Assembly: GCA_900543325.1 (NCBI GenBank) | Contig: UQQU01000034.1 | Span: 1-30,998, forward strand | Source: an uncultured Clostridium sp. | GTDB lineage: Bacteria > Bacillota > Clostridia > Clostridiales > Clostridiaceae | DNA: 30,998 bases | Direction of reading: 5' to 3' | In this document: positions 7,986 to 16,614 of the stretch, in pieces | How positions within the stretch are numbered: position 1 is the stretch's first letter | How the letters are laid out: each line of letters opens with the position of its first letter | Position numbers and translations under genes: made by a program | The notes under the pieces: model-generated | Told to the model about the DNA's origin: nothing | Databases searched by the model: none | Seen by the model: only the letters and a program-made list of their open reading frames with translations

Positions 7986-9185
7986 ATGGAACTAGCTATA
8001 ACTGGACAGGGGAAAAGTGATTTAGAATATTTTTTTGAAATTTCATTAGACTTTATGGCCATCGTAGGGAGTGATGGTAAGGCTAAAAAGGTAAGTAAAT
8101 ACTTCAGTAAAGCATTAGGATGGAGTGAAAATGAATTCCTTGAGCATGAATGGTATAATTTTGTTCATAAAGATGACTTAAAAGTTATTTGGGATGCTAT
8201 ATCAAGTGAAGATATAAATGATGGAATTAGAGGATTAGAATTTAGATTTAAATGTAAAGATAATTATTATAGATGGATTGAATGCAGTTGTAGGTTTATA
8301 GAAGAAAATAAGATATATATTTTAATGGCTAGGGATATAACAGAGGAAAAGAAGATAAAGGAAGAAAAAATTGCTTATGAAAAGGCAATTGAATTGGAAA
8401 GTATGAAAAGTGAATTCTTTTCTAATATATCACATGAATTTAAAACACCTCTAAATATAATATTAGCAACTATGCAAGTAATAAATAAAAATATAGAAAG
8501 TAAAAATATCAAAGCCACAGATGAAGAAAGTTTAAATAAATATATGAATTCAATTAGACAAAATTGTTATAGGCTTCTTAGATTGGTTAATAATATAATT
8601 GATATTAGTAAAATGGATTATGGATATTATGATATTGAATTAGGTAACTATAATATTGTAAGTGTTGTTGAAGATATTACTATGTCTATTTTGGAGTATG
8701 TGAATGATAAAGGGATAGAGCTTACTTTTGATACTGAAATTGAAGAAGAGATAATTGCATGTGATCCAGATAAAATAGAGAGAATAATACTAAATTTATT
8801 ATCTAATGCAATTAAGTATACAAAAGATGGTGGGAAAATATATGTTAATATAGGAAAAGATGATAAAAATGTTTATATATCAGTAACAGATAATGGTATA
8901 GGGATACCAGAAAAAAAGCTTAATACAATATTTGAAAGGTATGCACAAGTTGATAATAAATTAACTAGAAGATTTAATGGAAGCGGAATAGGATTGTCAC
9001 TTGTAAAGTCACTTGTTAAAATGCATCAAGGGGATATATACGTAGAGAGCAAATTTAATGAAGGTAGTAAATTTACTATAAGACTTCCTATAAGACAAGT
9101 TGAAAGTAATAATAAAAAAAATGCTAGTTTAACCAAATCAAAGGTTGAAAAGTGCAGTATTGAATTTTCCGATATATATAATTAA
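7986..9185 (+). CDS. Orphan PAS-domain histidine kinase, soluble
   Basis: Sensor histidine kinase of 399 aa. I place the start at ATG 7986, nine bases after AGGGGGG; an upstream in-frame GTG at 7959 lacks a good ribosome binding site. Residues about 10-120 form a PAS domain (LDFMAIVGSDGKAKKVSKYF, closing with ARDITEEKK). The phosphoacceptor is H150 in the HisKA motif NISHEFKTPL. The ATPase domain follows with N-box NLLSNAIKYT, G1 DNGIGIP and G2 GSGIGLSLVKSL. There is no membrane helix, so it senses a cytoplasmic signal. No response regulator is adjacent, so the partner is unknown; a spore-phosphorelay-type orphan kinase is one possibility. Confidence 0.92.
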   Translation: MELAITGQGKSDLEYFFEISLDFMAIVGSDGKAKKVSKYFSKALGWSENEFLEHEWYNFVHKDDLKVIWDAISSEDINDGIRGLEFRFKCKDNYYRWIECSCRFIEENKIYILMARDITEEKKIKEEKIAYEKAIELESMKSEFFSNISHEFKTPLNIILATMQVINKNIESKNIKATDEESLNKYMNSIRQNCYRLLRLVNNIIDISKMDYGYYDIELGNYNIVSVVEDITMSILEYVNDKGIELTFDTEIEEEIIACDPDKIERIILNLLSNAIKYTKDGGKIYVNIGKDDKNVYISVTDNGIGIPEKKLNTIFERYAQVDNKLTRRFNGSGIGLSLVKSLVKMHQGDIYVESKFNEGSKFTIRLPIRQVESNNKKNASLTKSKVEKCSIEFSDIYN

Positions 9186-9236
9186 AATTTGAACCTCTCT
9201 CTGTCAAATAATCAGAGAGAGGTTCAAATTTTAATT
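9180..9236. terminator. Bidirectional terminator, 24-bp perfect stem
   Basis: Bases 9180-9203 are perfectly complementary to 9213-9236 around a 9-nt loop. It lies between the convergent kinase and permease genes, overlapping the last bases of both, with A/T-rich flanks suited to both directions. Confidence 0.9.
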
Positions 9237-9767
9237 ATATTTATTATAAAGTTCATTTAAAGAATCCTTTGACATTAACAAATTAACTAAATAGCTCATT
9301 ATTAAAACACCAGGAATATCTATTAATAGTCTAACTAAAGTAAACTTATAACCAAGGGCTGAAAATTCAAATAGTAATGTTGAAACTTTAATTAAACACC
9401 AAGAATTCATAAATGTGATTATATTTGAAAATTTTGCCCCCTTTTTTATTAAAACAGCAGTAAAGGGAAAAGAAGCGTACATAGGTCCAGCAGCTATTGA
9501 GCCAATTAGCATAGCTAAAATAACACCAATTATTCCTGATTTATTCCCCATATATTTCATTAGTTGTTCTCGTGGAATCCATACATCCATTAATCCTAAC
9601 ATAATCATAATAGGAGGAAGAACAGATAACATTTGTAGTATGCTAGAACCAGCAGTATTAAGAGTTTCAGTAAATATAGATTTACTAAAAAAAGATAATA
9701 TTATAAGTACAAATAGAGAGATTAAAAAGGATTTATATCTTTTTAAAATTTTTATTACAGTATTCAT
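9231..9767 (-). CDS. Half-size permease, second of pair (ArsP/DUF318-like)
   Basis: Integral membrane protein of 178 aa with about five hydrophobic segments. It resembles one half of the predicted permease family PF03773 (ArsP_1/DUF318, COG0701); members are usually about 300 aa with two similar halves. The segment MLGLMDVWIPREQLMKYMGNKSGIIGV, followed by GSIAAGPMYASFPFTAVLIKKGA, matches the repeated core of that family. The upstream gene encodes the other half and overlaps by four bases (ATGA), implying translational coupling and a heteromeric transporter. The substrate is unknown; members have been linked to organoarsenical or metal export, but no neighbour supports a choice. Confidence 0.75.
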   Translation of the reverse strand: MNTVIKILKRYKSFLISLFVLIILSFFSKSIFTETLNTAGSSILQMLSVLPPIMIMLGLMDVWIPREQLMKYMGNKSGIIGVILAMLIGSIAAGPMYASFPFTAVLIKKGAKFSNIITFMNSWCLIKVSTLLFEFSALGYKFTLVRLLIDIPGVLIMSYLVNLLMSKDSLNELYNKYN

Positions 9768-10249
9768 ATAAGCACCATGATCCTTCCAAGAATAATTCCT
9801 ACAATAATTGAAAATAGAAATGCAATTAAATTTCTTAACAATGCAGCTCTCTTACCAATATATTTAGCTTCAAGGGGAAATGTCATAAGACCGATTAATA
9901 CTAAAGAAGAGACTAGTGCACCAACTTGTGAATAGCCAGCACCATTTAAAAGTAACGTATTACCAAGTGAAAAGGCAACAAAGGTAGGCATCATTGCAAT
10001 TGCACCTATAATATCAGCAAGTATGATACCCCAAAAGCCTGAACTATTACCTAATATTTTAGAAATTGTATCTGTAGTAAAAAATGAAAGTAATATTCCT
10101 ACACTTATTATTATGCAAAGAAATTGGGGTAATATATTTTCAAAGGATTTTAAACCTAATATAATTGCTTCTTTTGTTTTACTTTTATCTTTTATAAATG
10201 AAATAATTAGTAAAATTATTGCTAGGCTATATAAGATAATTGAGGTCAT
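9764..10249 (-). CDS. Half-size permease, first of pair (ArsP/DUF318-like)
   Basis: Integral membrane protein of 161 aa with about five hydrophobic segments. It starts behind AGGAG and overlaps the next gene by ATGA. Its core (FFTTDTISKILGNSSG, then AIAMMPTFVAFSLGNTLLLNGAG) matches the same repeat as the partner: a short amphipathic segment ending in G-N/G-S-SG, a Gly-rich helix, and a Pro/Phe-containing helix. I infer that the two half-proteins form one PF03773-type permease. The transcript runs away from the phospholipase terminator at 10322-10361. Confidence 0.75.
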   Translation of the reverse strand: MTSIILYSLAIILLIISFIKDKSKTKEAIILGLKSFENILPQFLCIIISVGILLSFFTTDTISKILGNSSGFWGIILADIIGAIAMMPTFVAFSLGNTLLLNGAGYSQVGALVSSLVLIGLMTFPLEAKYIGKRAALLRNLIAFLFSIIVGIILGRIMVLI

Positions 10250-10309
10250 AAAATACTCCTAAAAATACTTTAGTTATATTTTATGATTTAGAGAAAAATA
10301 ATGTGAATT

Positions 10310-10361
10310 ATATATAAAAATAATAGCAACGTATTTAAAAGTTTTTATATACGTTGCTATT
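10310..10361 (-). terminator. Terminator of the patatin-like gene
   Basis: AATAGCAACGTAT (10322-10334) pairs perfectly with 10349-10361 over 13 bp. On the minus strand the hairpin is followed by ATTTTTATA. Confidence 0.82.
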
Positions 10362-10381
10362 TAAAGTTGAAGTTAATTGAT

Positions 10382-11329
10382 TTAACCGAATATTCGATAG
10401 TAATTATCAATATTTCTATATCTAGAAATATAAGATTTAAAATTCCATTTAGCAAGGAATTTTTTTGCACAATCATAACCAGAATTAAATAATTTTATAT
10501 ATTCCTCTTTAGAAATATTAAAATCTACTGTACCAACATCATATGTTCTAATTTTTATAGTTCTTATTGAATCTTTATTATTTAAGAAAGCTTCATCATC
10601 CTTAGTAAGTATAGTATCAATTACATCACAAGAGTAAGTTATTAAGTTGCTTTTACTTGGACTAACTATTTTTAAGTCATTATTACTAATTAGCTTTAGT
10701 CCGAAGGTTGGCCAACGAGGATTATTTTCAACGTCAAATAGCCAAATTGGAAAGTTACTTAGCAATCCACCGTCAACTATAAAACTTGAATTTTTACCAT
10801 TCTTAAGAATTACAGGATTGAAATAAAAGGGAATGCTAATACTCATTCTTACAGCTTTAGCAATACTAAATTCTAATGGATCAATATCATATTTTACTAA
10901 ATCATCAGGAAGAATAAGTAATCTTTTATTTGTAATATCAGAAGCAATTATCTTAAGAGGGCTAACACCGTTGATGGATATATCCTTAAATTTAGTTTTA
11001 CCTTTAGCTTTATATAAATTATCTAAGTATTCTTCTATGTTATTACCAGAAAATAATCCTTTATTTTTAAATAAACTTATAGTTGGCCCTATAAAAGGTA
11101 ATAAATTTAATTTATTTTTTACATAAAAATCTTTAAAATCTAGATTTAGGAGCATACTTTTTAAATCCTTACCTGTATATCCTACTGCTAATAAGGAAGT
11201 TACTATAGCACCAGCTGATGTACCAGCAAATCTTTCAAAGGTATATCCTTGTTCCTCTAAGTAATAAATTGCACCTAAAAGTGCAATTCCTTTTACTCCA
11301 CCACCTTCACAAACTATATCCGCTTTCAT
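10382..11329 (-). CDS. Patatin-like phospholipase
   Basis: Cytoplasmic patatin-family acyl hydrolase (lipase/phospholipase A type), 315 aa. It has the complete Ser-Asp dyad: the oxyanion-hole GGGVKG (9-14), the nucleophile S38 in GTSAG, and D186 in DGGLLSNFP. No signal peptide or membrane helix is visible. The size and single-domain structure match the small bacterial members rather than secreted ExoU-like toxins. It is monocistronic or loosely linked to the chromate-type transporter genes upstream, with 91 bp between. The natural lipid substrate cannot be read from the sequence. Confidence 0.92.
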   Translation of the reverse strand: MKADIVCEGGGVKGIALLGAIYYLEEQGYTFERFAGTSAGAIVTSLLAVGYTGKDLKSMLLNLDFKDFYVKNKLNLLPFIGPTISLFKNKGLFSGNNIEEYLDNLYKAKGKTKFKDISINGVSPLKIIASDITNKRLLILPDDLVKYDIDPLEFSIAKAVRMSISIPFYFNPVILKNGKNSSFIVDGGLLSNFPIWLFDVENNPRWPTFGLKLISNNDLKIVSPSKSNLITYSCDVIDTILTKDDEAFLNNKDSIRTIKIRTYDVGTVDFNISKEEYIKLFNSGYDCAKKFLAKWNFKSYISRYRNIDNYYRIFG

Positions 11330-11420
11330 TTATTCACCACCTAATATATTAAAACTAATATATTATATGATTTAAAAAATAATTGATATTATAATATTAA
11401 AAATTATAGTATATTGTTTA

Positions 11421-11984
11421 TTAAAACTTAAATAATATTCCTATGATGGCGGCACTTACTATATAAACTATAGGATGCTTTTTAAATTTTGATATAGCAA
11501 ACATAAGTATTATTAATAATATAGTAGATTTAATATTAATTAAGTCTAAGAGTTTATGAGTAACTTTGAATTTATCTAAAGCTAGTATTGAAACTTTAAA
11601 TACTTGATAGCCAGCTGCTGCAATAAGAGCAGCAACAGCAGGTCTTAAGCCATAAAATATTGATTCAACTGATCTACTTTCTTTGAATTTGTTTAAAAAA
11701 TGAGCAATTATAATAATAACTATAACAGATGGAGTAACTAATCCTAAGGTAGCAATTATTCCGCCTAATATACCAGAAGCACGAAAACCAGCAAAAGTAG
11801 CCATATTAACACCAATAGCACCAGGAGTCGATTGCGATACAGCAATCATATCCATTAGCATTTTTTCATCAAACCAAGTATATTTGTCAGCTAATTCATA
11901 TAAAAATGGAATAGTAGAAAGTCCACCTCCAACAGAAAATAAACCAACTTTAAAAAATTCTAAAAATAAAGTTAAGTATATCAT
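11421..11984 (-). CDS. Chromate-type transporter (CHR family), second half-protein
   Basis: Membrane protein of 187 aa, one of a pair of short-chain CHR family proteins (PF02417). The signature is seen in FFKVGLFSVGGGLSTIPFL, then VSQSTPGAIGVNMATFAGF and GGIIATLGLVTPS, followed by C-terminal hydrophobic helices. The start codon overlaps the stop of the upstream partner (TAATG) and has AGGAGG before it, so the two are coupled. Paired short CHR proteins are known to work together, with the halves inserted in opposite orientation. Chromate export is the named activity, but the physiological substrate in anaerobes is uncertain. Confidence 0.9.
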   Translation of the reverse strand: MIYLTLFLEFFKVGLFSVGGGLSTIPFLYELADKYTWFDEKMLMDMIAVSQSTPGAIGVNMATFAGFRASGILGGIIATLGLVTPSVIVIIIIAHFLNKFKESRSVESIFYGLRPAVAALIAAAGYQVFKVSILALDKFKVTHKLLDLINIKSTILLIILMFAISKFKKHPIVYIVSAAIIGILFKF

Positions 11985-12523
11985 TATTTTTTACCTCCTA
12001 TAGATTTAGAAATAAATCCTGTTAATCCTGCTGCTATTACTACATATACAGGAGATAAACCTATGAATGCAGATATTATAAAAGCAATAATTGCAATTAT
12101 GACACCTAAATAATCCTTAATAGATGATTTTAATAATTTAATTACAGTAGTAATTATTAAAGCAACTACAGCAACTCGTATTCCTGCGAAAGCACTTTGA
12201 ACTATAGATAAATCAGCAAAACTTTGAAGGAAAGAAGCAATAATTAATATTATTATTAATGAGGGAAAAACTACGCCTAAGGTAGCAACTATCCCTCCTA
12301 TAATACCTTTAAGTTTAAAACCTATAAATGTAGCTGTATTAACAGCAATTACCCCAGGGGTACATTGCCCAACAGCATAATAATCTAAAATTTCCCTTTC
12401 TGTAGACCATTTTTTATTTTCAACAATTTCCCGTTGAATTAAAGGAAGCATTGCGTAGCCACCACCGAAGGTAAGGGCTCCAATTTTGCAAAAGGTCCAA
12501 AATAAATCAAATAATTCTTTCAT
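11984..12523 (-). CDS. Chromate-type transporter (CHR family), first half-protein
   Basis: Short-chain CHR protein of 179 aa from the ATG at 12523, chosen because homologous N-termini begin near MKELFDLFWTFCKIGALTFGGG and GGAG lies 11 bases upstream. A 22-residue extension is open to 12589 but polar and unlike the family. Motifs are FGGGYAMLPLIQREI, VGQCTPGVIAVNTATFIG and GGIVATLGVVFPS. It is the upstream partner of the overlapping CHR gene. A tandem repeat at 12685-12717 upstream may be an operator. Confidence 0.88.
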   Translation of the reverse strand: MKELFDLFWTFCKIGALTFGGGYAMLPLIQREIVENKKWSTEREILDYYAVGQCTPGVIAVNTATFIGFKLKGIIGGIVATLGVVFPSLIIILIIASFLQSFADLSIVQSAFAGIRVAVVALIITTVIKLLKSSIKDYLGVIIAIIAFIISAFIGLSPVYVVIAAGLTGFISKSIGGKK

Positions 12524-12684
12524 GTATGAATAATCTCCTTTATTAAAATAAGTTTCACTTGATATTATATACTTATTTTTTAATAACATATAGATAAAGT
12601 TTACTAATAAAAAATACTATATTTAAAAGATGAAAATATTAAGTATATTATTAAAATAAAAAGAAAATGTTAAAAAAACATTTA

Positions 12685-12717
12685 AATAGGTACATTTTAA
12701 ACAAAAATAAGTACATT
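12685..12717. promoter_or_regulatory. Direct repeat AATArGTACATT, possible operator
   Basis: AATAGGTACATT (12685-12696) and AATAAGTACATT (12706-12717) are spaced 21 bp start to start, two helical turns. They sit in the 344-bp gap between the chromate-type operon (minus) and the broken cation-efflux gene (plus), roughly midway. Otherwise this gap shows no gene; it is AT-rich and likely contains both promoters. Confidence 0.4.
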
Positions 12718-12867
12718 TAAGCTATTTTCAAAATTTTACATATAGTCAAATGGATATATTAGTTGCAATTTCTCAGCATTTTAATCATTACTCAAATAAG
12801 TCCAGTAGTATATCATATAAGTATCTAGTTTTGAAAAAATTAAAATTTAAGAATAGAGGTGAGAATA

Positions 12868-13770
12868 ATGAAGCTAGAGAATAAAATATTAAAACTCTCT
12901 GTAGTAGGTGCGTTATTCTTTGCACTATTTGGTATTGCATGGGGTTGAGCGCTAGATTCTGATATGATTATATTCGATGGATTATATTCATTTATCAGTG
13001 TAATATTATCAATGTTATCACTTTATATTAATAATTATATGGCGAAGAGGGATTTTGAAAAATTTCCTTTTGGTAAACATATTTTAGAGCCAATAGTTAT
13101 TTCAATAAAATCATTAATAATAGCTATTATGTGTTTATATTCATTAGTTGGAGCTATAAAAACAATATTAACAGGTGGAAATAATTTAGAGTTTGGATTA
13201 GCAATAATATATTCAATTATATCAGTTATTGGGTGTGGAGCAATTTCACTATATATGAAGGTAAAATCAAAATCATTATCTTCAGAACTTATTAAGGCAG
13301 AATTTACTCAATGGCTTATGGATACATCATTAAGTACAGCGGTATTAGTAGCATTTATAATAGGAATTATTATATCAAATACAAAATTAAATTTTTTAAA
13401 TTCATATATTGATCCAGGTATGACAGCTGTAGTATCGCTAGTATGTATTAGAATACCTATAAAAGGATTTATAGAAAGTTTTAAGGAAGTAATATGTGTA
13501 AAAGCTAATGACGAAATTAATGATGATATATATGTATTAGTTAAAGAAATTGAAGAAGAGTATAAGTTTGAAGAGTCTATAACAAGAGTATCTAAGGTTG
13601 GACGTGAACTTAGAATTGAAATTGATTTTGTTTATAATAAAGATAGTAAGCTTAAAACATTAGATCAAATGGATAATGTAAGAGAAGAAATAAATGATGC
13701 AATTAAGCATATTGATTATAAAAAGTGGTTGAATGTATCTTTTACAGGAAACAAAAAATGGGCAATATAA
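12868..13770 (+). pseudogene. Cation efflux (CDF) transporter interrupted by in-frame TGA
   Basis: A reading frame opens at ATG 12868 behind AGAGGTGAG, encodes the first 26 residues (through FALFGIAWG), hits TGA at 12946-12948, and continues in the same frame to 13770. The full product would be 300 residues plus stop. It resembles the cation diffusion facilitator family: a first helix (residues about 10-28), the TM2 motif FDGLYSFISVILS, PFGKHILEP, further helices and a C-terminal cytoplasmic domain (about 210-300). The stop falls at the end of TM1. Restart at ATG 12964 would drop TM1 and has no ribosome binding site. The remaining frame is undamaged, so the lesion is recent, a sequencing error, or read through. 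No selenocysteine element is convincing. Confidence 0.8.
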
Positions 13771-13796
13771 AGGTCAGCGAAAGCTGGCTTTTTTGT
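13769..13796 (+). terminator. Terminator of the CDF gene
   Basis: GTCAGC-GAAA-GCTGGC (13773-13788, one G-U pair, GNRA loop) directly after the stop codon, followed by TTTTTT. Confidence 0.85.
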
Positions 13797-13844
13797 TGTT
13801 AAATATTATATAGTGAAAAATTATAAATTAAATGATAAATAATT

Positions 13845-13877
13845 AAAAGGAGCTAAAAATTATATAGCTCCTTTTTT
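13845..13877 (+). terminator. Second tandem terminator
   Basis: AAAAGGAGCTA (13845-13855) pairs with TAGCTCCTTTT (13865-13875), then T. No gene lies between it and the terminator 50 bp upstream, so it is a backup terminator or belongs to an unseen small RNA. Confidence 0.75.
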
Positions 13878-13951
13878 GTAAGATTAAATTAATAATATAT
13901 TAATATTAATTTAAGAAATATGATATAAAATAGTTAAAAATATAAAATATG

Positions 13952-14030
13952 GAACTTTTCAGAATATTCTTCTGTTTAATTAGATAAGGAGAATAATATT
14001 ATATAGTTTATTATTTTTAATGAAAAGTTC
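13952..14030 (+). promoter_or_regulatory. Inverted repeat upstream of the hybrid ABC operon
   Basis: GAACTTTTCA (13952-13961) and TGAAAAGTTC (14021-14030) are perfect inverted copies about 60 bp apart. Between them lie the palindrome AGAATATTCT and a weaker complementary pair. A TATAAT at 14040-14045 follows, so the right copy would sit between -35 and -10. It could be a two-site operator or, if transcribed from further up, a structured leader. I recognise no riboswitch. The rest of 13880-14126 shows no gene. Confidence 0.4.
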
Positions 14031-14126
14031 GTAAGAATTTATAATAGGGTTTTTATGGAAAAATATAATAATAAATGATATTATGAAATAAAATGCAAAT
14101 AATTTATAAATATTATGGAGGTAAGT

Positions 14127-16613
14127 ATGAGAATAAGATTGAAAAAGATAATTTCAATAGCTTTAACATTAACGTTATCCTTAGGGATAGTAGGTTGTTC
14201 AAAGGATAGTGGAAAATCATCAATGGGGAGATATGTTGAAGAGAGATATCAAGTTCCAGAAGGAGTTGAAGTCCAAAATTTAAGTTTATTAGATAATGAT
14301 AAAATAGGTATGATTGGATATTCAACAGAGGATTTCACTCCAGTAGCTTTTGTTTCTGAAGATGGAGGAAAAACATGGACGGAAGAAGCTATAGAGTTAC
14401 CTAAAGAAGAAGGAAAGGAAACATATACTAATAATATAGGATATTTAAGTGATGGAACAATACTATTATCTTATTATTTTCAAGAACCCGTTACAGAAAT
14501 GGAAGAAGGAGTAGTAGATGACTCTATGTCAGTAGACAGTGATGATGGAGCAATATCAGAAGAATTTACTTATGAAGAACCTGAATATAAGTATGCTACA
14601 GTAGATACAGATGGAAATTTAACTGATATTGATTTAGACCTTTCAATATATAACGACGATGATTCAATGGAAATGGGTTATAATAACTTCAAATGTAGTT
14701 TAAATGGAGATGTATTCTTTACTGCAGGTAGTAATAATGAAAAAGTAGTTCAGTTTGATGGTGAAACTTTTGAAGAGAAGAATATATATGAAGGAGGAGA
14801 ATGGATAAATGACTTTTTCTTAGTTGGTGATTCATTAGTTATATATGAATTTGATTCAATAGTAGAATATGATACTACTAATGGGAAAGAAAAAGGTAAT
14901 TTAAAAGCTTTAGAAAAAGCAACAATATCTGAAAATACTAATTATTATCCAACTTTCATTAATTCAGGAAGTAAAGATAAAATTTATTATTATACTACTT
15001 TAGGCTTATATGAGTATGATATGAAAAGTGAAAAAGTAAATCAATTAGTTGATTCTGCAATTTCATCTTTTGGTGATAATGAAATGTATTTAATGGCATT
15101 TGTTGAAAAAAGTAATGGTGAATTCTTAACTGCATTTAGTGATTGGTCTAATGCTGAATCAGGAGCTGCAATTATTAATTTTGCTTATGATGCCAATATA
15201 CCATCAGTTCCAGAAAATCAACTTGTAGTATATTCATTATTAGAAAACTCTTCAATCAGACAAGCCATTTCAAGCTATGCAAAAGAACATCCAGATACTT
15301 ATGTTAAGTATGAAATTGGTTTAACTTATGGTGATGGAACAACTCAGTCAGATGCACTTAAAACTTTAAATACTGAAATAATGGCTGGAAATGGACCAGA
15401 TGTAATAATATTAGATGGTTTATCAGCAGAATCATATATTGAAAAAGGATTATTAGAAGATATAAGCGATGTTATAAATCCTTTAGTAGAGGATGGAACA
15501 ATATTTAAGAATATTGCAGATGCATATACTAATGATGGAAAGATATATCAAATACCAACATCATTTAAATATCCAATATTATTAGGTAATAAAGAAGATA
15601 TTGACTCAGTTTCAGATTTAGATTCATTAGTTGAGTTAACAAAAAAATTATCAACTCAAAGTGAAAAAAGAATATTTGATAATTACTTTAATGCAAGTTC
15701 TTTAGTTTATTCATTATACTATTTATATGGGAATGATTGGTTAAATGAAGATGATACTATAAATGAAGATGCCTTAAGAAATTTCTTTGAAAAAGCTAAT
15801 GAAATGTATTCTGCACTTCAAACTAATGAAGAAGCATATATGGCAACTATAGAGGATAAGTATTCTCAATTAGAGGGATATGACCAGGATGTTTCTGTAG
15901 GTGTTGATACTGAAGAGTATATTGATGAAGAGTATAGCGAAGAAGACTATGAAGATTTATATGCAGTATATGATTTACAATATTATTTAAATCCATCTGT
16001 TTATGCAGATTCATTTTTATTTGAGAGAAGCTCATTATTATCTTTAGGTGGACTTTCTGGAACTTATGATTATGGATCTATGGTTACGCTTTTAAATAAT
16101 TCACCTGAAATGGATTATAAGGTTTTAACTAGAGGTGAAGAAAATATATTTATTCCAACAAACTTAGTTGGAATTAATGCAAAGGGAAAAAATAAAGAGC
16201 AAGCTAAAGAAATTATAGAATCATTAATAATTGGCAATTCTACTGAAAGATACTCTAGTGAAGGATTTAGTATAAATGCTAATACATTTGAAAATGCTTT
16301 TTCTACAGAAAAAATGAAGGAAGAAGGATATGAATTAGAATTTGATGAAGCAACAAACCACTATACTCAAGGTACTTGGGGATGGGGAGATGAATTTGGA
16401 AATTCAAAAGAAGTAACTATATTACTTCCTAATGATGAAGATGTAAATAGATTAAAGAGTGAAATAGAAAGCTTAAATGTTGCTGCAACAGTAAATACAG
16501 TATTATTAACAGAAGTTGCAAAGCAATTTAATTCATATGCACAGGGTAAAATATCTTTAGAGGATGCTATAAATACAGTTGTAGATAACTTGGATTTATA
16601 CTTATCGGAGTAA
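14127..16613 (+). CDS. Lipoprotein: propeller-like domain fused to ABC solute-binding domain
   Basis: Surface lipoprotein of 828 aa. ATG 14127 is chosen because GGAGG (14118-14121 region) precedes it; the ATG at 14115 overlaps that site. Residues 1-24 are a lipoprotein signal ending in LGIVGC (C24). Residues about 45-355 are beta-rich with short repeated strands and one clear Asp-box, SEDGGKTW (77-84), as in sialidase/BNR-type propellers. From about 360 on it is an extracellular solute-binding protein of the family 1 sugar-binding type (TLNTEIMAGNGPDVIILDG, then GKIYQIPTSFKYPILLG). It carries an acidic insertion (TEEYIDEEYSEEDYEDL). It heads an operon with two sugar-type permeases one base downstream. 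Ordinary binding proteins are about 430 aa, so the N-terminal half is an addition. The ligand is unknown. Confidence 0.85.
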   Translation: MRIRLKKIISIALTLTLSLGIVGCSKDSGKSSMGRYVEERYQVPEGVEVQNLSLLDNDKIGMIGYSTEDFTPVAFVSEDGGKTWTEEAIELPKEEGKETYTNNIGYLSDGTILLSYYFQEPVTEMEEGVVDDSMSVDSDDGAISEEFTYEEPEYKYATVDTDGNLTDIDLDLSIYNDDDSMEMGYNNFKCSLNGDVFFTAGSNNEKVVQFDGETFEEKNIYEGGEWINDFFLVGDSLVIYEFDSIVEYDTTNGKEKGNLKALEKATISENTNYYPTFINSGSKDKIYYYTTLGLYEYDMKSEKVNQLVDSAISSFGDNEMYLMAFVEKSNGEFLTAFSDWSNAESGAAIINFAYDANIPSVPENQLVVYSLLENSSIRQAISSYAKEHPDTYVKYEIGLTYGDGTTQSDALKTLNTEIMAGNGPDVIILDGLSAESYIEKGLLEDISDVINPLVEDGTIFKNIADAYTNDGKIYQIPTSFKYPILLGNKEDIDSVSDLDSLVELTKKLSTQSEKRIFDNYFNASSLVYSLYYLYGNDWLNEDDTINEDALRNFFEKANEMYSALQTNEEAYMATIEDKYSQLEGYDQDVSVGVDTEEYIDEEYSEEDYEDLYAVYDLQYYLNPSVYADSFLFERSSLLSLGGLSGTYDYGSMVTLLNNSPEMDYKVLTRGEENIFIPTNLVGINAKGKNKEQAKEIIESLIIGNSTERYSSEGFSINANTFENAFSTEKMKEEGYELEFDEATNHYTQGTWGWGDEFGNSKEVTILLPNDEDVNRLKSEIESLNVAATVNTVLLTEVAKQFNSYAQGKISLEDAINTVVDNLDLYLSE

Positions 16614-16614
16614 T

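Noticed and set aside
12946..12990. Possible selenocysteine decoding of the in-frame TGA in the CDF gene
   Set aside because: No convincing SECIS-like stem-loop follows the TGA, and the position is inside a membrane helix where the family has no conserved Cys.
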